A stretch of 64,000 nucleotides of DNA from Chalara sp. BL73. Its lineage: Eukaryota; Ascomycota; Leotiomycetes; Helotiales. The notes below the pieces were generated by a model that was given only the letters and a program-made list of their open reading frames with translations, was not told the DNA's origin and ran no database searches. The stretch lies in assembly GCA_918026815.1 (NCBI GenBank), contig CAKJVC010000182.1:124001-188000 (forward strand), written 5' to 3'. The position numbers and the translations under genes are program-made. Shown here one piece after another: positions 52,237-63,373 of the stretch (position 1 is the first letter of the stretch; every line of letters starts with the position of its first letter).

Positions 52237-54617
52237 ATGTCTGCCATTGCTCCATCATACCAAAATGCCCCATCGAGCTACATATGGAAGCAAATTCATA
52301 AAGCTCCGGCGACATGGGAACGCAGAGCTCTAGCAGGTGAATGCACATGGATATCAAAGCCCAGGGATTCTCAGGAGTATGTCGACCTCATACACATATT
52401 TCCGTATTCGTAAGGGTATATGGGTAAGATTGCTGATCGTGGCCCTCAGGATCTTCTTGAGTGGATCACTGACTCTGAGGAAATCTGCCACCATCGCGAC
52501 GGTTGTCTTAGCCATTCGAAGAACGTGGCAAAAATTGCGCTTTGAGATTCCAGAGCTCGCGGCAGTTACAGGTTACAACGGGAACAAAGCATACATGCGA
52601 TGTACAATACCAGGAGACAGTCTTGAGGCTGATGCCTGGGTATCTCGGACTACTTTTCATGATTTTGATAGTGTCAGATTAGGCTTTGAAGAATTGCGGA
52701 AAAGGCTCTTGCAGCAGAAAGAGAAGGTCGAGCGGGAGCAGGTATTCCTGCTTGTGACCGGAGGGAGATATGGAAATCTTATCAATAGCATTGATATCAT
52801 GCTCAATATATGCCATCAAGTAACTGATGGTATTGGGATTCGTATTATCCTAGGACGATTTCTCTACATTCTGGCTGATTTTCTGAGTAGAGAGCACAAT
52901 TCACTTGATCAAGAGATTGATTGGAAAAGTGGCGCAAAAACCTTTCCGTGGCATGGATACAGATTATGAATGCGGAACAGGAAATTTTTGGTACAAATTT
53001 TGAAATGTCTGCGGATCACATGCGATATGTCATGCTCACAAAGCTGGTAATCAAGTCATTTCCTAAATCTCTAAACCAAAGGCATGGAGAAGCAGAGATA
53101 GTTCGTGACCTCTATTAAATAGGAGCTGCGAGCCCTTATTGAGAAATCGGCGTCTCTATTTAGGGACGTGCTCTCCGACTGAGGAATAAGTGGCCAATCT
53201 TAGCACCAACTGCCAACATTTAATCGTTTACCGCAATCGGCATCTTAACGCTGTACATTTTTAAATAAAACGAAAAGTGAATTTTATGTTGTAAAAAGTA
53301 AGTCTACGGAATTGTCTCACAATTAATAAAACATTGACGAGCATACAGCAAACGGGAAAAGAAATAACAGTGTCAAAAATTGGCTCTCTACTTCTCAGTC
53401 GGAGAGGGCGTAGCTACAACGCTTATATTCGTCGCTGTTGACAAACACCTTGCTTAAATTTAATGGACAGCCCGATAATCCAGGTCTCAAGCTCGCAAAA
53501 GTACTCAGTCATCACTTCAGAGAAATCATTTCATCATACTCACTGAACACCAAAGTATATCTCTTACCCAGAAAGTGAAAGGCTCTGTTGGCTTAAACTC
53601 CACAATCACCCGTAAGCATTATTTCTGCTAGGCTTTCCTATTTCTGTTGATAAAGCCTCAGCCTCAAGAATTGGCATCGGATCGAAGATTGTGATTTATA
53701 ATCTAGGGGCTGAGATAACTTCTACTTAATGAGCCCTTATCGAGATCCTTGCCAACGTGCTGATTCACGTAAAGATCTAGGGCACGCAGCCATGGTTATA
53801 GCAATGCTTCGAGCAAACCCACTTCCAGTTCAAGGCAGTCAACGAAAACTATACTCTCCTTGTTGGTTGAACGGTCGTCGATATCTTATTCCCGAGAGCA
53901 AGCCCTACACTCCCATTTGTTTAGGATTTTCTCCTATACTGTTTCCAAATCTAAAGGAATTTAGTCTAAACCAACAATCCACAACAGCTGAGATCAAGGC
54001 AGCGCTTTTGAAGGCTTGCCGTATAGCCACGTCTGAGTATCTCAAAGTCAGAAACTCAAAAGTATAATGCCTCAGTGCATAGCTGTGATGGAAGAGATTG
54101 CATATACAAAAAGGCATGTTGACAACCACCAAAAGGCTGAATACTGAAGAAGAGCTTCTATCAAGTTATATCCCACCATACTTGTGTATCTGACGGAGGC
54201 TAGATTGCAAGAGGCGACATCACATCTAGCTCGAGAACAGCTCTCGCCATCGCAGTCAACCGCAGAACCAGTGAGCTTCATATATCATCCATCATATCTA
54301 TTCATACTCACTCTGTTAGTTCTTTCTCAGTGATGGCATAACAGAGCAATACATCGCTTATGCCTATCCTCCTATCGAGGACTTTGCATTTGAAGTCAAC
54401 GACATCACCTTTGCAGCACATGCTGAGCAGAATCTGTAAATTCTATATAATCATCTCTGAACATTCTGACTAAGATTGATAGGATTGTTCGCTTAAGCAG
54501 CTGGCGGGGAAGGTCTACAATATCAGGGAGTGGCGTTCTTCTGATTATGATTCTGGCACGATCGTCCAATTCCTGGAGGACGTAGTGAGAATCATGTTGA
54601 GCATTTGTGAGGATTGA
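52237..54617 (+). pseudogene. TRI3/condensation-like acyltransferase, decayed
   Basis: Pieces in order fit the fungal CoA-dependent acyltransferase family related to trichothecene 15-O-acetyltransferase. They are W-E-R-R-A-L-A-G-E-C-T-W at the start, T-W-Q-K-L-R-F-E-I-P-E-L, the catalytic-type H-Q-V-T-D-G-I-G-I-R, H-A-A-M-V-I-A-M-L, S-P-C-W-L-N-G-R-R-Y-L, and near the end S-S-D-Y-D-S-G-T-I-V-Q-F-L-E-D-V-V. The frame is lost by a stop near 52408, a shift near 52920 and stops at 53118 and 54067. About 590 bp of foreign-looking DNA, including a MITE-like element, interrupts it at 53145-53730. No intact product is possible. The original would have acylated an alcohol, probably in secondary metabolism. 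Family match is by eye. Confidence 0.65.
53161..53412. mobile_element. MITE-like element with imperfect terminal inverted repeats
   Basis: Left arm 53165-53197 (core CTCTCCGACTGAGGAATAA) and right arm 53380-53410 (core CTTCTCAGTCGGAGAGG) are inverted copies, about 30 bp each with some mismatches. TA dinucleotides lie at both outer ends, as expected for Tc1/mariner-type target sites. The 180-bp interior is AT-rich and non-coding, so it would be non-autonomous. It lies inside the decayed acyltransferase. Confidence 0.6.
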
Positions 54618-54908
54618 TAAGTAGATAGCAGATAGTAGACTGTCAAGGTTAAGGAATATTTAGCGCACACAACTAATACATAATCGACCTTCTTTCAATA
54701 TAAAATCTACTGTTGATGTGTGTATTATTCTTCGCGGCGACTTTTAAGAATGACATAAATCTCTGGGCATCATGTCCTATTAGTTAGAAGTGGTATCCAT
54801 CTCATCGAGATTGGAACCCGAGACTTCAATCTATTCGGCTGTTTATTGTAGTGCATTTAGATTTTTGCGGGCTTATTTATCTGGTTTGATGTTATATCTG
54901 CTGCATCT

Positions 54909-55585
54909 ATGGGAACTAAGCATCTCCTACAAGATGAAGACGAGCGGCTGCTAGAAACGAATGAGGTCGACCTTGGGGCTTTAGTAGGATGCGACAATTG
55001 GATAGTACTTACCATCCTTAAAACCACTGCACTTTATCACTGGAAGCAAGAGAGAGAGCGAGACGGCAAATTAAGTTTGGCCGAGTTGGTACGTCGATCG
55101 GAGCCGCTTGAGAGGCGTCTAAAACAGAGCTTGAGCAAATCACCCAACTCAATTTATCAGTCGACGATCAGTGGTGACCCTTCTTCAATATATGGCAACT
55201 CAGAGAGACATTATAACAGGAATTTTCGTTGGTTCTACACTGTCGTACCTCCACTTCGTTGTTTCTGGCCCCATCCAGAATTAGTAGAGATGCGAGAGAG
55301 CGTCACAATGACCATTGAAGCTTTCAAAAACTCCCGCATCCCTGGTTATTAAGGAGTTTAGCGTGGTCATTCTGTGTTACTGGTTGCTTTGCCCTACCGG
55401 AAGAAAGAAGCTTATTGAGGAACCTAGTCACTGTGGCTAGGATAGATGGCCCTACGGGTGGAAGCCTAGGTAAAGCACTTGAGGTTGTAGAGCAGTGTTG
55501 GAAGACGCAAGACAGTTCACTGGGATTATGTGATTGGAGGAAAGCGGCGAGCAGCCTTGGGTATGACACTCTTTTATATGACTAG
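54909..55585 (+). pseudogene. Fungal-specific transcription factor, C-terminal relic with one frameshift
   Basis: The first frame (54909-55352) contains helices such as L-T-I-L-K-T-T-A-L-Y-H-W-K and L-V-R-R-S-E-P-L-E-R-R-L, then H-P-E-L-V-E-M-R-E-S-V. From about 55322 another frame continues without stop to TAG at 55585: L-L-R-S-L-A-W-S-F-C-V-T-G-C-F-A-L-P-E-E, then E-Q-C-W-K and the ending D-W-R-K-A-A-S-S-L-G-Y. These are the closing motifs of the Fungal_trans_2 domain of Zn2Cys6 regulators. One frameshift at 55320-55330 separates the halves, and the N-terminal zinc cluster is absent upstream. It is therefore a truncated, probably dead regulator, next to relic acyltransferase and P450 genes. 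Confidence 0.7.
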
Positions 55586-56229
55586 GCCAGAGTAGGATAG
55601 ACTATGCCGCTTTAAGCTATGTAATAAATCTAGAAATAAGACTCTAAGTAATATCAAGCTGACCCATCTCTGACATGTTATAAGCATCTTCATATCCCCT
55701 ATCCGAACTTGAACCGTGATATTAGGAAAAATAAGGCCCATTCCCTCCGAACTCCTGGGCAACTCACCTCTTTTTCCGTTCTCATCGCTGCCTAATCTTA
55801 CTTCCTAGTTTTCCAATAACCCAACTAATAACACTTTGATCTCGAATCCTGCAAACAAGCGTCCGAGTCACGCATGATCCCCATCTTCAACATTCCAGCT
55901 GTCAGCTGACCTCATGATCAACTTAATCTTGCTCTCCTATTCGAGCAATTTAAGCAGCTTGGAGCAGCGGAAATCATCGAGCTGATCCATGGGCAAGGTG
56001 GAGGGTTGGATCTTGAACGTGTCAAAGGTTGGTATACAGGAAAAGAGGTGAACCTAATAAGCTGAATAGGCATCCCGTACACCGTTAAGCGGCGCGGTCT
56101 GTAGACAAAGACAGCGGGGCAGTTGCTTTCTGGGCCATTGCAACTATATTCATCTGTATAAATATTTACTGATGAGTCATAATAGATATACAGTTCTAGT
56201 TAAGACTTACTAACAAAATCCAGATAGAA
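55586..56229. other. Spacer, no gene recognised
   Basis: The region is AT-leaning with no usable frame. The P450 relic may extend into it on the minus strand, but I see no heme-binding motif there. Confidence 0.4.
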
Positions 56230-56830
56230 TCTTTAAGATTTCTTAATGAAACTATCCATTTCCCTGGGCTTCAGTTGGATTGGCTATTTGATCTTAGAAA
56301 ACCCATTATTGTCCTGAATTTCCTCAGCATAAACTTTCTCCATTTCTTCTCTCCATGGTTGGACATACTGAGGCCGCGTAGCGAGACCTACGGTGCGATG
56401 AAAGTTTGCTTGTGATGTTGTGTGGATCGCATCGAACGCAGCTTCTCCATTGCTTAGGTTGACGAGTGTGGCAAGTAATAGAAGTGGCACTTGCGAGAAA
56501 TTTTGGAAGTGGAAGATGCATCTATTTAGGTTTGGCCTTGAATAGATCATTCACCTTGATCCAGAACCCAATATGTAGCCTCTTTAAGAAAGCTCACGAA
56601 CTCAACAGGCAGACTCCATTATTATGCAGGATTCGGAAATTGTGAGTAGACACAGCTCGTCTATCACGAGACAAACGCTCTTTCTCGGATATAGATGAGT
56701 CTCCTTTGGTTGATTCGATTTCTTCATGACAGGTTCGAGGATCTTGCCACCACGTTTTCATTCGTTTTAATCCGCGAATAGCAGGTACTGGGTAGATATC
56801 ATATCAGAAATTCGCTCCAAATCTCATAGG
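56230..56830 (-). pseudogene. Cytochrome P450 relic
   Basis: The minus-strand frame at 56284-56550 gives A-I-H-T-T-S-Q (I-helix type) and later L-A-T-R-P-Q-Y-V-Q-P-W-R-E-E-M-E-K-V-Y-A, followed across a stop by E-M-D-S-F-I-K-K-S. This is the usual order I-helix, J-helix, K-helix of fungal P450s. The E-x-x-R triad is lost, stops interrupt the frame and no heme-binding Cys motif was found. It is a fragment of a dead gene. Confidence 0.55.
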
Positions 56831-57150
56831 CGCGCATAGTTTGTGACACTGTTAGTGGAACGGAAACTCAAATTCAGTTTGGAAGAAATACTCACGGAAT
56901 GGCGACCCGGTGCCAAGAAACCATTTGTAATACACCAAGACGGCTCTCCTGGATCCTTCGCAATCCATAGAACAGACCACCATCGCTTCGATCCATTCTT
57001 TCCCAAAGCTATGAACCTTCTAGCGAACGGGCAAACCGCGCTTGTTATTCAATCATCACATGGGCTAGCCCTAGTTCACTAAATGCACATCAAATCACAT
57101 CTTGCAAGTCCTAAAGAGTGTTTGCAACAATTTTCATAAGACTCCCCTGA
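56831..57150. other. Spacer, no gene recognised
   Basis: Frames exist on both strands (plus 56843-57082) without recognisable motifs. Confidence 0.4.
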
Positions 57151-57766
57151 TCGGGTTCCAGTTGGCCCAGGGTAGAAAAGCTTGGCCAGGGTAGAGAATC
57201 GAACCTTAATTCTGACTAAAATGCTCTACCCTGACCAAGCTTGAGAAGCATAAAGTTCTACCTGACTCAAGTTAAGTTGTATTCCAATTGTAGTATAGTA
57301 GTTGGTTTAGCGTGTGTCCGGCGCATTCTTGGTATATAGTATGCGTATAGTTAGATTGTGGTTTAATTAATTATGAAATATATATAAACAAACTGTCGCT
57401 TAATTAAGCAACAGCCTACAAGCTTAGCATATTTTTTAGCATATACTAAGCATATGCAAGTTTTATTTTTTACTGTTAGCAGTAAAAATCGCAAGCATAT
57501 ACTTAGCATGTGCACAACATCTGCTAACAATAGCCCGTTTTGCTTTCACTGTTACTATTGCTAATAATGCTAGTATATTAGATTATACATATATACGCTA
57601 TATGCTAATTATATACAGATTCTTTTAATAACTTGTTATTAATCAACACAAACGTGAAAATACGCATTAAGCCAAAAGTAAGTTAGCAAGCATGTGTTTA
57701 GTGTATACTTAGCGTTATTTCTACCCTGGCCAAGCTTTTCTTTGCCCTGGCCCAACTGTGACCCCC
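57151..57766. mobile_element. AT-rich element with about 45-bp terminal inverted repeats
   Basis: The left end (57153-57193: GGGTTCCAGTTGGCCCAGGG then TAGAAAAGCTTGGCCAGGGT) is the inverted counterpart of the right end (57720-57765), with few mismatches and one short indel. The left end also forms a hairpin with 57224-57242 (AAGCTTGGCCAGGGTAGAG against CTCTACCCTGACCAAGCTT). The interior of about 470 bp is very AT-rich, with repeated AGCATAT and TTAATTAA-type words, and has no ORF. It looks like a non-autonomous DNA transposon; a clear target-site duplication was not seen. Confidence 0.7.
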
Positions 57767-60040
57767 TTGATAACGCGCGGCATTAGTATGTTTGTAGAGA
57801 AATTTCTTATCACCCGCTTGAATGATATAGGAACGTTACAAACTTATGCAGGAGTCGAAATCGACAGGATAACCACCAACAAACCACGGAGGAATATAAA
57901 AGGCATATTTGGATACTATATTTCAGTCAGTAATTTCACGGCTCGTCTAACAGGGGCTTATGCTTTCGAAAATTCATTGGCCATGGCGGCGTAACTGCCC
58001 TTGTACTTAGTTGATGTAAAAGGGTAAATATTTTGAGTTATGGATCTCGTAACCGTTATAGCAATAATAAAGAACAGACTGGGACTCAGCCACGCTGTGT
58101 AAGTTCCCAGAGGTATCATATTGCAGCTTGAAAGTATCTGTTGAAGGGTTCGAAAGCCAAACTCTGCTCAATTGAGCTTTTCATTCTGCAAACGAAACAC
58201 CCACTCAATTCTGGGAATCCACTTGAAGCTTGACCTCAATGGTAATTCTTCAGCAGACTCACAGATCTCTGTAAGGTGAGATAAGTGCTCTGTAAAGCGC
58301 AATTGATTACACAATCCTTATCCTAATGATAAAAAGTGACTAGAGTAGAATTAGTTGTATCCAGTAGTCTTTATATCGGAAAGCAGGGCTGAAACAACTG
58401 ATTTTCAGCTGTATGCATCGGGTTTCATTTTAAGTTAAGATCGGGATGCAATCACGGTAAGTTTATTAAATTCCGATAATTAAAAATATCGGAAGCTAGA
58501 TTACCAATAGCTGCACAGTGTATAACAGGTGATACATACTTCCCTGTTTTTACAATTCATGCACGTATATACAACATTGTGTGGTTACGCGCCTGCATAG
58601 ACCGAAAGCTTTCATATATCAGAATAACAAATTGGAATCCTGGATTCCCATAGTCTAAGTATTAATTTTTCGTTTTGGTCTGCGGACCTGAGCAGCTGCT
58701 GCTTTAGCCTGAGCCCAGAGTGAATGTATCTGAACCAAGAGTAAGCATAGCTGAGCAGAGCCTGAGCATCCTGAGCACGCCCTGACTCAGCCTTACAATG
58801 TCTAAGAAAATTCCAGATTTACCAAGTATCTTTATCACGACTATTAGCTTATATAAAGGCTAGCTTATTATATCTATAGGATCCTTATCAAATTAGTCAA
58901 TAGTAGTTATCTTCTACCTGTTGCTTTTATCATATAGCTGTGACACTAACTATCTAGTACTAGCAAACGTGTTGTACCAGATGACTAAGAGTACCAAGTG
59001 GGATATTGCACAACATGGTCGGCTGCAACAGAGTGGATTAAGTACAGGGAAATAATTGGTACAGTGATGGGTTGCTGCCGTACTGTTATATAGAGTAAGA
59101 AATAGGGAAGAGGATTCCTAGGCTCACTCTTCAGACTTTGGTTATACCTCTTCTGGGCCAGATTCTAGTTCTCTTAACTTTGGTAAGTATATATCTGACT
59201 CTAACGATGAGGAGTAAGAGGGTAACATGAACGATAACTTACCTAAAGTTATTAAAAGGCTTTAGAGCCCAGTATAAGACAAAGATTGATGACGAGCAGA
59301 AAGGTTCTGGATTTAGCCAAACTGGTCAAAAAAAAAACTTTCAGGAGTATAGATATACCTGTACACACAGTATTGCCAACGGCGTTTTTGAATCAAACCG
59401 ACGAGGCTACAACCGGGATGTCAAAACATCTTAGGAAGGCGCACAAGGCACGCAGGCTTCTCCCTGTGCTCGGTTTTGCGGTCATCAACACGGCCCAAGA
59501 ATGCCGTTTATACACAAGTCGACCTATGGAGTAATACCCAAACAACTCGTTGTCGATTCATGGCTAGTGTGGTTGTATAGAATTTGCCTCTCTCCTTGGA
59601 TTACCCTTCATGAAATAGAACTTGTTGCTAGGGAGTCTTGATTCTACGCAACCCGTAACACAACTAGGTTACTATAATTGACCACCCCTACCCATAACAC
59701 TGATTTAAAATCCATGGAAGGATTTTAGTGTATTTTTAAGCAGAGGGTACGTCGTCGGGTATGGTAACAACTGAGAAGCTCAAAGACAGTATTCAGGATA
59801 AATGGTCAAAGACTGAGTGAAAGAAGTCTGTGTGCGGATCTCAAATATGTCAGACGGATATAAAAACTGGTGGTACGTTTATCAACTATCAACCAGTGCA
59901 AACCGAAGGTAGAAGTATGAACTTGATTTTGAATTTTCTTCGGCTAATTACCGGGTGTTCAATGAACAAGTTCGTCATCGGTAGCTTTCATGTTAGAGCT
60001 ATCACTCAAAGCCATATATAAGATAACTTTTGCTACTAGT
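57767..60040. other. Decayed AT-leaning DNA, no gene recognised
   Basis: A cluster of CTGAGC words lies at 58688-58795. The stretch at 59100-59300 is rich in Ser/Asp-like codons but full of stops. The ORF at 59286-59534 is unrecognised. The whole stretch looks like eroded transposon or gene remains. Confidence 0.45.
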
Positions 60041-63000
60041 CTAAATATATGTAGAAAGTAGCTTTACTATACTCTCGTGGTTATTATATGTTGCCACCTG
60101 CAATGGCGTCTGGCCGTGGCAGTCCTTCATCTCAGGATCAGCACCGTGCTCGAGCAAAAGTCGCACAACCTCTTCGTGTCCATTTGCAGCTGCTCGCGAT
60201 AGAGCCGGTCGAAAACCGTAAGACTGGCGCATCAGCCGCCTGATGGCCTTGTGGTCGTCATTGTCAAGAACTGTTTGCCAATCGGTATTGTCCCACTGCT
60301 CGAGCTTAGCGCCCCTCTCAAGCAGGAGCCGCACCACGGCAGTGTGTCCACCTTCAGCCGCCCAAGATAATGGCGTCCGGAAATCGCTATCTTCTCCTTC
60401 GAAGTCAGCGTCTTTTTCAAGCAGCAGCCTTACAATGTCCTCGTACCCATGGCGGGCACCGTATAATATTGGCGACCAACCAACGCAGTCTTTCAACTCA
60501 AAATCAGCTCCAATTTCGAGAAGTAGCCGCGCAGCAGCTTCATGCCTGTACATAACTGCGCATGATAACGGAGTCCAGCCAATATCTGATCTAGAATCGA
60601 GTTCCGCTCCATTGTCGAGTAGCAGCGATATGGTAGCCACTTGACCCCACAAAGCTGCGAGCAACAATGGTGACTGGCCAGTATTATTCTTACAATCCGG
60701 CTCCGCGCCATGGTCAAGCAGTAGCTGTGTTATAGACTCTTCTCGCCACATCGCCGCCCTGTGTAGCGGCGTATTCCCGCTTTCATCTCTTGACTTGACC
60801 TCAGCACCTTTCTCGATCAGTAGCCGCACCGTGGCCTCGTTTCCAAAGTCAGCTGCGCACGCTAGTGCTGTTGAGCCACTGTTAGATTTATATTCGAGCT
60901 GAGCGCCATGCTCCAGGAGCAGTTTCACGACACCTTCTCTCCCATTCGTTGCAGCGTATATCAAAGGGGTCTGACCATGACCCTCTTCATCCTTTGACTC
61001 TACCTCAGCGCCGTTCTCGAGCAGCAGTCGCACAACGACCTCTTCTCCATACTCAGCTGCCCACGATAACGGTGTCCGGCCATTGCTATCCTTCGAGTCA
61101 AACTCGGCGCCCTGCTCAAGCAACTGCTGGACGACGGCTTTTCGCCCACACTGAGCTGCCCACGAAAGTGGCGTCCGACCGTCAGCATCTTTGACGTCCA
61201 TATCATGGTTATTCTTAAGTAACAGTATTATTACTCGTTCTAGACCGATGTATGCAGCTATATGTAGTCCAACCATACATTTCGGAACTGTTCGGTCGGA
61301 GTTTAAATGCTCTGTAGCAATCGTTGCCTGAGTAGAGGCTGATAGCCGGTCGCTCTCCAAGAAATTTATTATTATTGGATCGGTTGATGTGTCTGCTGCA
61401 AGAGCATGCTTCCCCCAGTTTTCGGCTGCATAATTGTACAGAATATTCTCCTGTAATCTCACCTTGAAATCTTCTTCTGTTAAACAGAATCCGCTTTTGA
61501 AAGTGCCGAATGAGAGATAGGTAATACACGTCGTTAGGATATCGGATTGCGCACGAGGAAACCAAGACATCCAGGTCCGGTCAAAGTATTCCTGTGTGGT
61601 ATAGTGCACCAGACGGACAATATCACTGTCTTTGTCAACAGTAACTAGCCCCGCAGATATAGATATTAAATCTTCAAGCTCGGGGAGAAAGTCCGGATCA
61701 AGTTCCGACATACCAGTCCTAACGCCGAGGGCATGGCAGAGTTCTGAGCTAGAAAGGGGTCTTTTGGCATGAACAACCCAATAGAGTACCTGAATAGCAA
61801 GCTTTTGAAAGTCCGCTTCTTGGCCATCGATCCTCTCCATTGCTTGATTATATGTTGCGTCAAGTCCTTGCTCACCTTTTGGTAGATCCTGTAAAGCAAG
61901 TTTGATATCTCCTGGTGTGGGCTTACTCATGAGAGAATCCATATGGAGCTGCGCAAGAAGAAACCTATTTCAAGATATTAATATGACTTAAGTAAAATCA
62001 TGAGACAGAGGAGCCGTACATGCCGTCTACTGATTTCAATATTTCTTTTCTAATAGTATCTTGGAGATCCGGGTATTTTGAAATTCGCGATCGTAGCAGT
62101 AATTGCATTCGTCCATTAACATACTCCAGGACGTCTCTGTCGTTAGCACGGATCTCCAGAGACGGGCTTCCTTCAAACTCCTTCATAATCTCCGGTATAA
62201 ACCGCGAGGTCATAAAAAGGCTAGCACCAGTCTTGGCTTGAATATTAAAGATTTCTGTTAAAAACTTTTGGCGACTTCCTTTTAAAGCCTGGCACTCATC
62301 TAGCGCATCAATGATAATAAAAGTCCTTGCATAATCACTAGTGACTGTGTGAAGTACTTGGGAAATTTCGTCGAATGAAGGCCGGGTTCTCTTCTCTCTA
62401 TGACGCTCATAAAGGCTCTTTAAAGGCTTCGGCGTAGAGGTGTGTCCTTGGACCAATTGCTTCAGTAGACTAGCAAGCAGATCTTCGGGCTTCTGCTCAT
62501 CCTGCCTTCGAAAGTTGCAAAATAGATACGCAATCTGAATGCTGTCGTCACGCTCGAACATTTTTTCAAGGTTATCAATGACGATCGAGGTAAGAACTGT
62601 CTTTCCCGCTCCTGGAATGCCAGGGCAGAAAAGGGTCTTCTTTTCTTGTTTGAGCCAGGTTCGGAATTCACCTGACTGTAGTAGCCACTCTCCGGTCCCT
62701 TCTTGCCTTGCACGAATCAAATCGCTCTGGTGGTTAGCATAGTCGACCGTTGTGAGCCACTCAATGATGATTTCATGCTCCTGCTGCCGTTCATGATTCT
62801 CTTGGCGCTCCTGCAACCGATCGACACCGCGTTTCGTAGCTATAGATACTTGGCTATATCTCTTCAGCACTTTAACGATAGAGGTAGGGGAGGATAATCA
62901 CCTAGCAAGCATCCCTTGGAAAGAATTCAATAGAGTAATGTTCGAGACGATACGGCATCGAAGCTCCTTGATATCTTCTGGTTCCCATTTCAGCCTCTTC

Positions 63001-63373
63001 CACACTCTCCTCGCCCTAGCCCCTAGACTCGCAGGACCCGGCCGCAGCTCGCCATATTTATCGAGCGTTCTTTCAAGCTCACCGAGGACATTTCGACAAC
63101 CAGTGGCGATCTCCTTCAACTTCACCTTCTGCTGATCGATGAGCTCCTGGTCGCAGAGGACGACCTCAACATCCAGGAGGACGATTGCGAGACTTCTGAC
63201 CCTATATGTCAACAAGTTAGCGACACTCAAGAGCACTCAGAGGGTGGAACAAAACACACGCACTCGTCGGAAACGGCTTTGAATTGGCTTGGCGCGCCGA
63301 CGAACTCCTTGCGGATCCTATTGGCGAGCTCGATTGTCGCGACAAAGTCGCCCACGCTGAAGCCAAAACTCAT
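60041..63373 (-). CDS. NACHT-ankyrin STAND protein (fungal NLR-like)
   Basis: Exons are 63264-63373, 62902-63201, 62020-62859 and 60041-61964, in frame and giving 1057 aa. The helical N-terminal domain (start [10 protein letters not shown]) is of the kind found on fungal STAND proteins. The NACHT domain has Walker A G-I-P-G-A-G-K-T at 217-224 and Walker [11 protein letters not shown] near 317-326, then the V-H-Y-T-T-Q-E-Y-F motif near 537 that closes such modules. From about 649 to the end lie some 12 ankyrin repeats, several with R-T-P-L-S-W-A-A and V-V-R-L-L-L-E-x-G-A. Intron 2 is only 42 nt. Family knowledge suggests a nucleotide-switch receptor that oligomerises on ligand binding and may trigger cell death or another response. 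The ligand is unknown. It looks intact, unlike its neighbours. Confidence 0.9.

Noticed and set aside
54790..54850. tRNA-like B-box (GGTTCCAATC) on the minus strand
   Set aside because: No A-box, acceptor stem or cloverleaf could be built around it.
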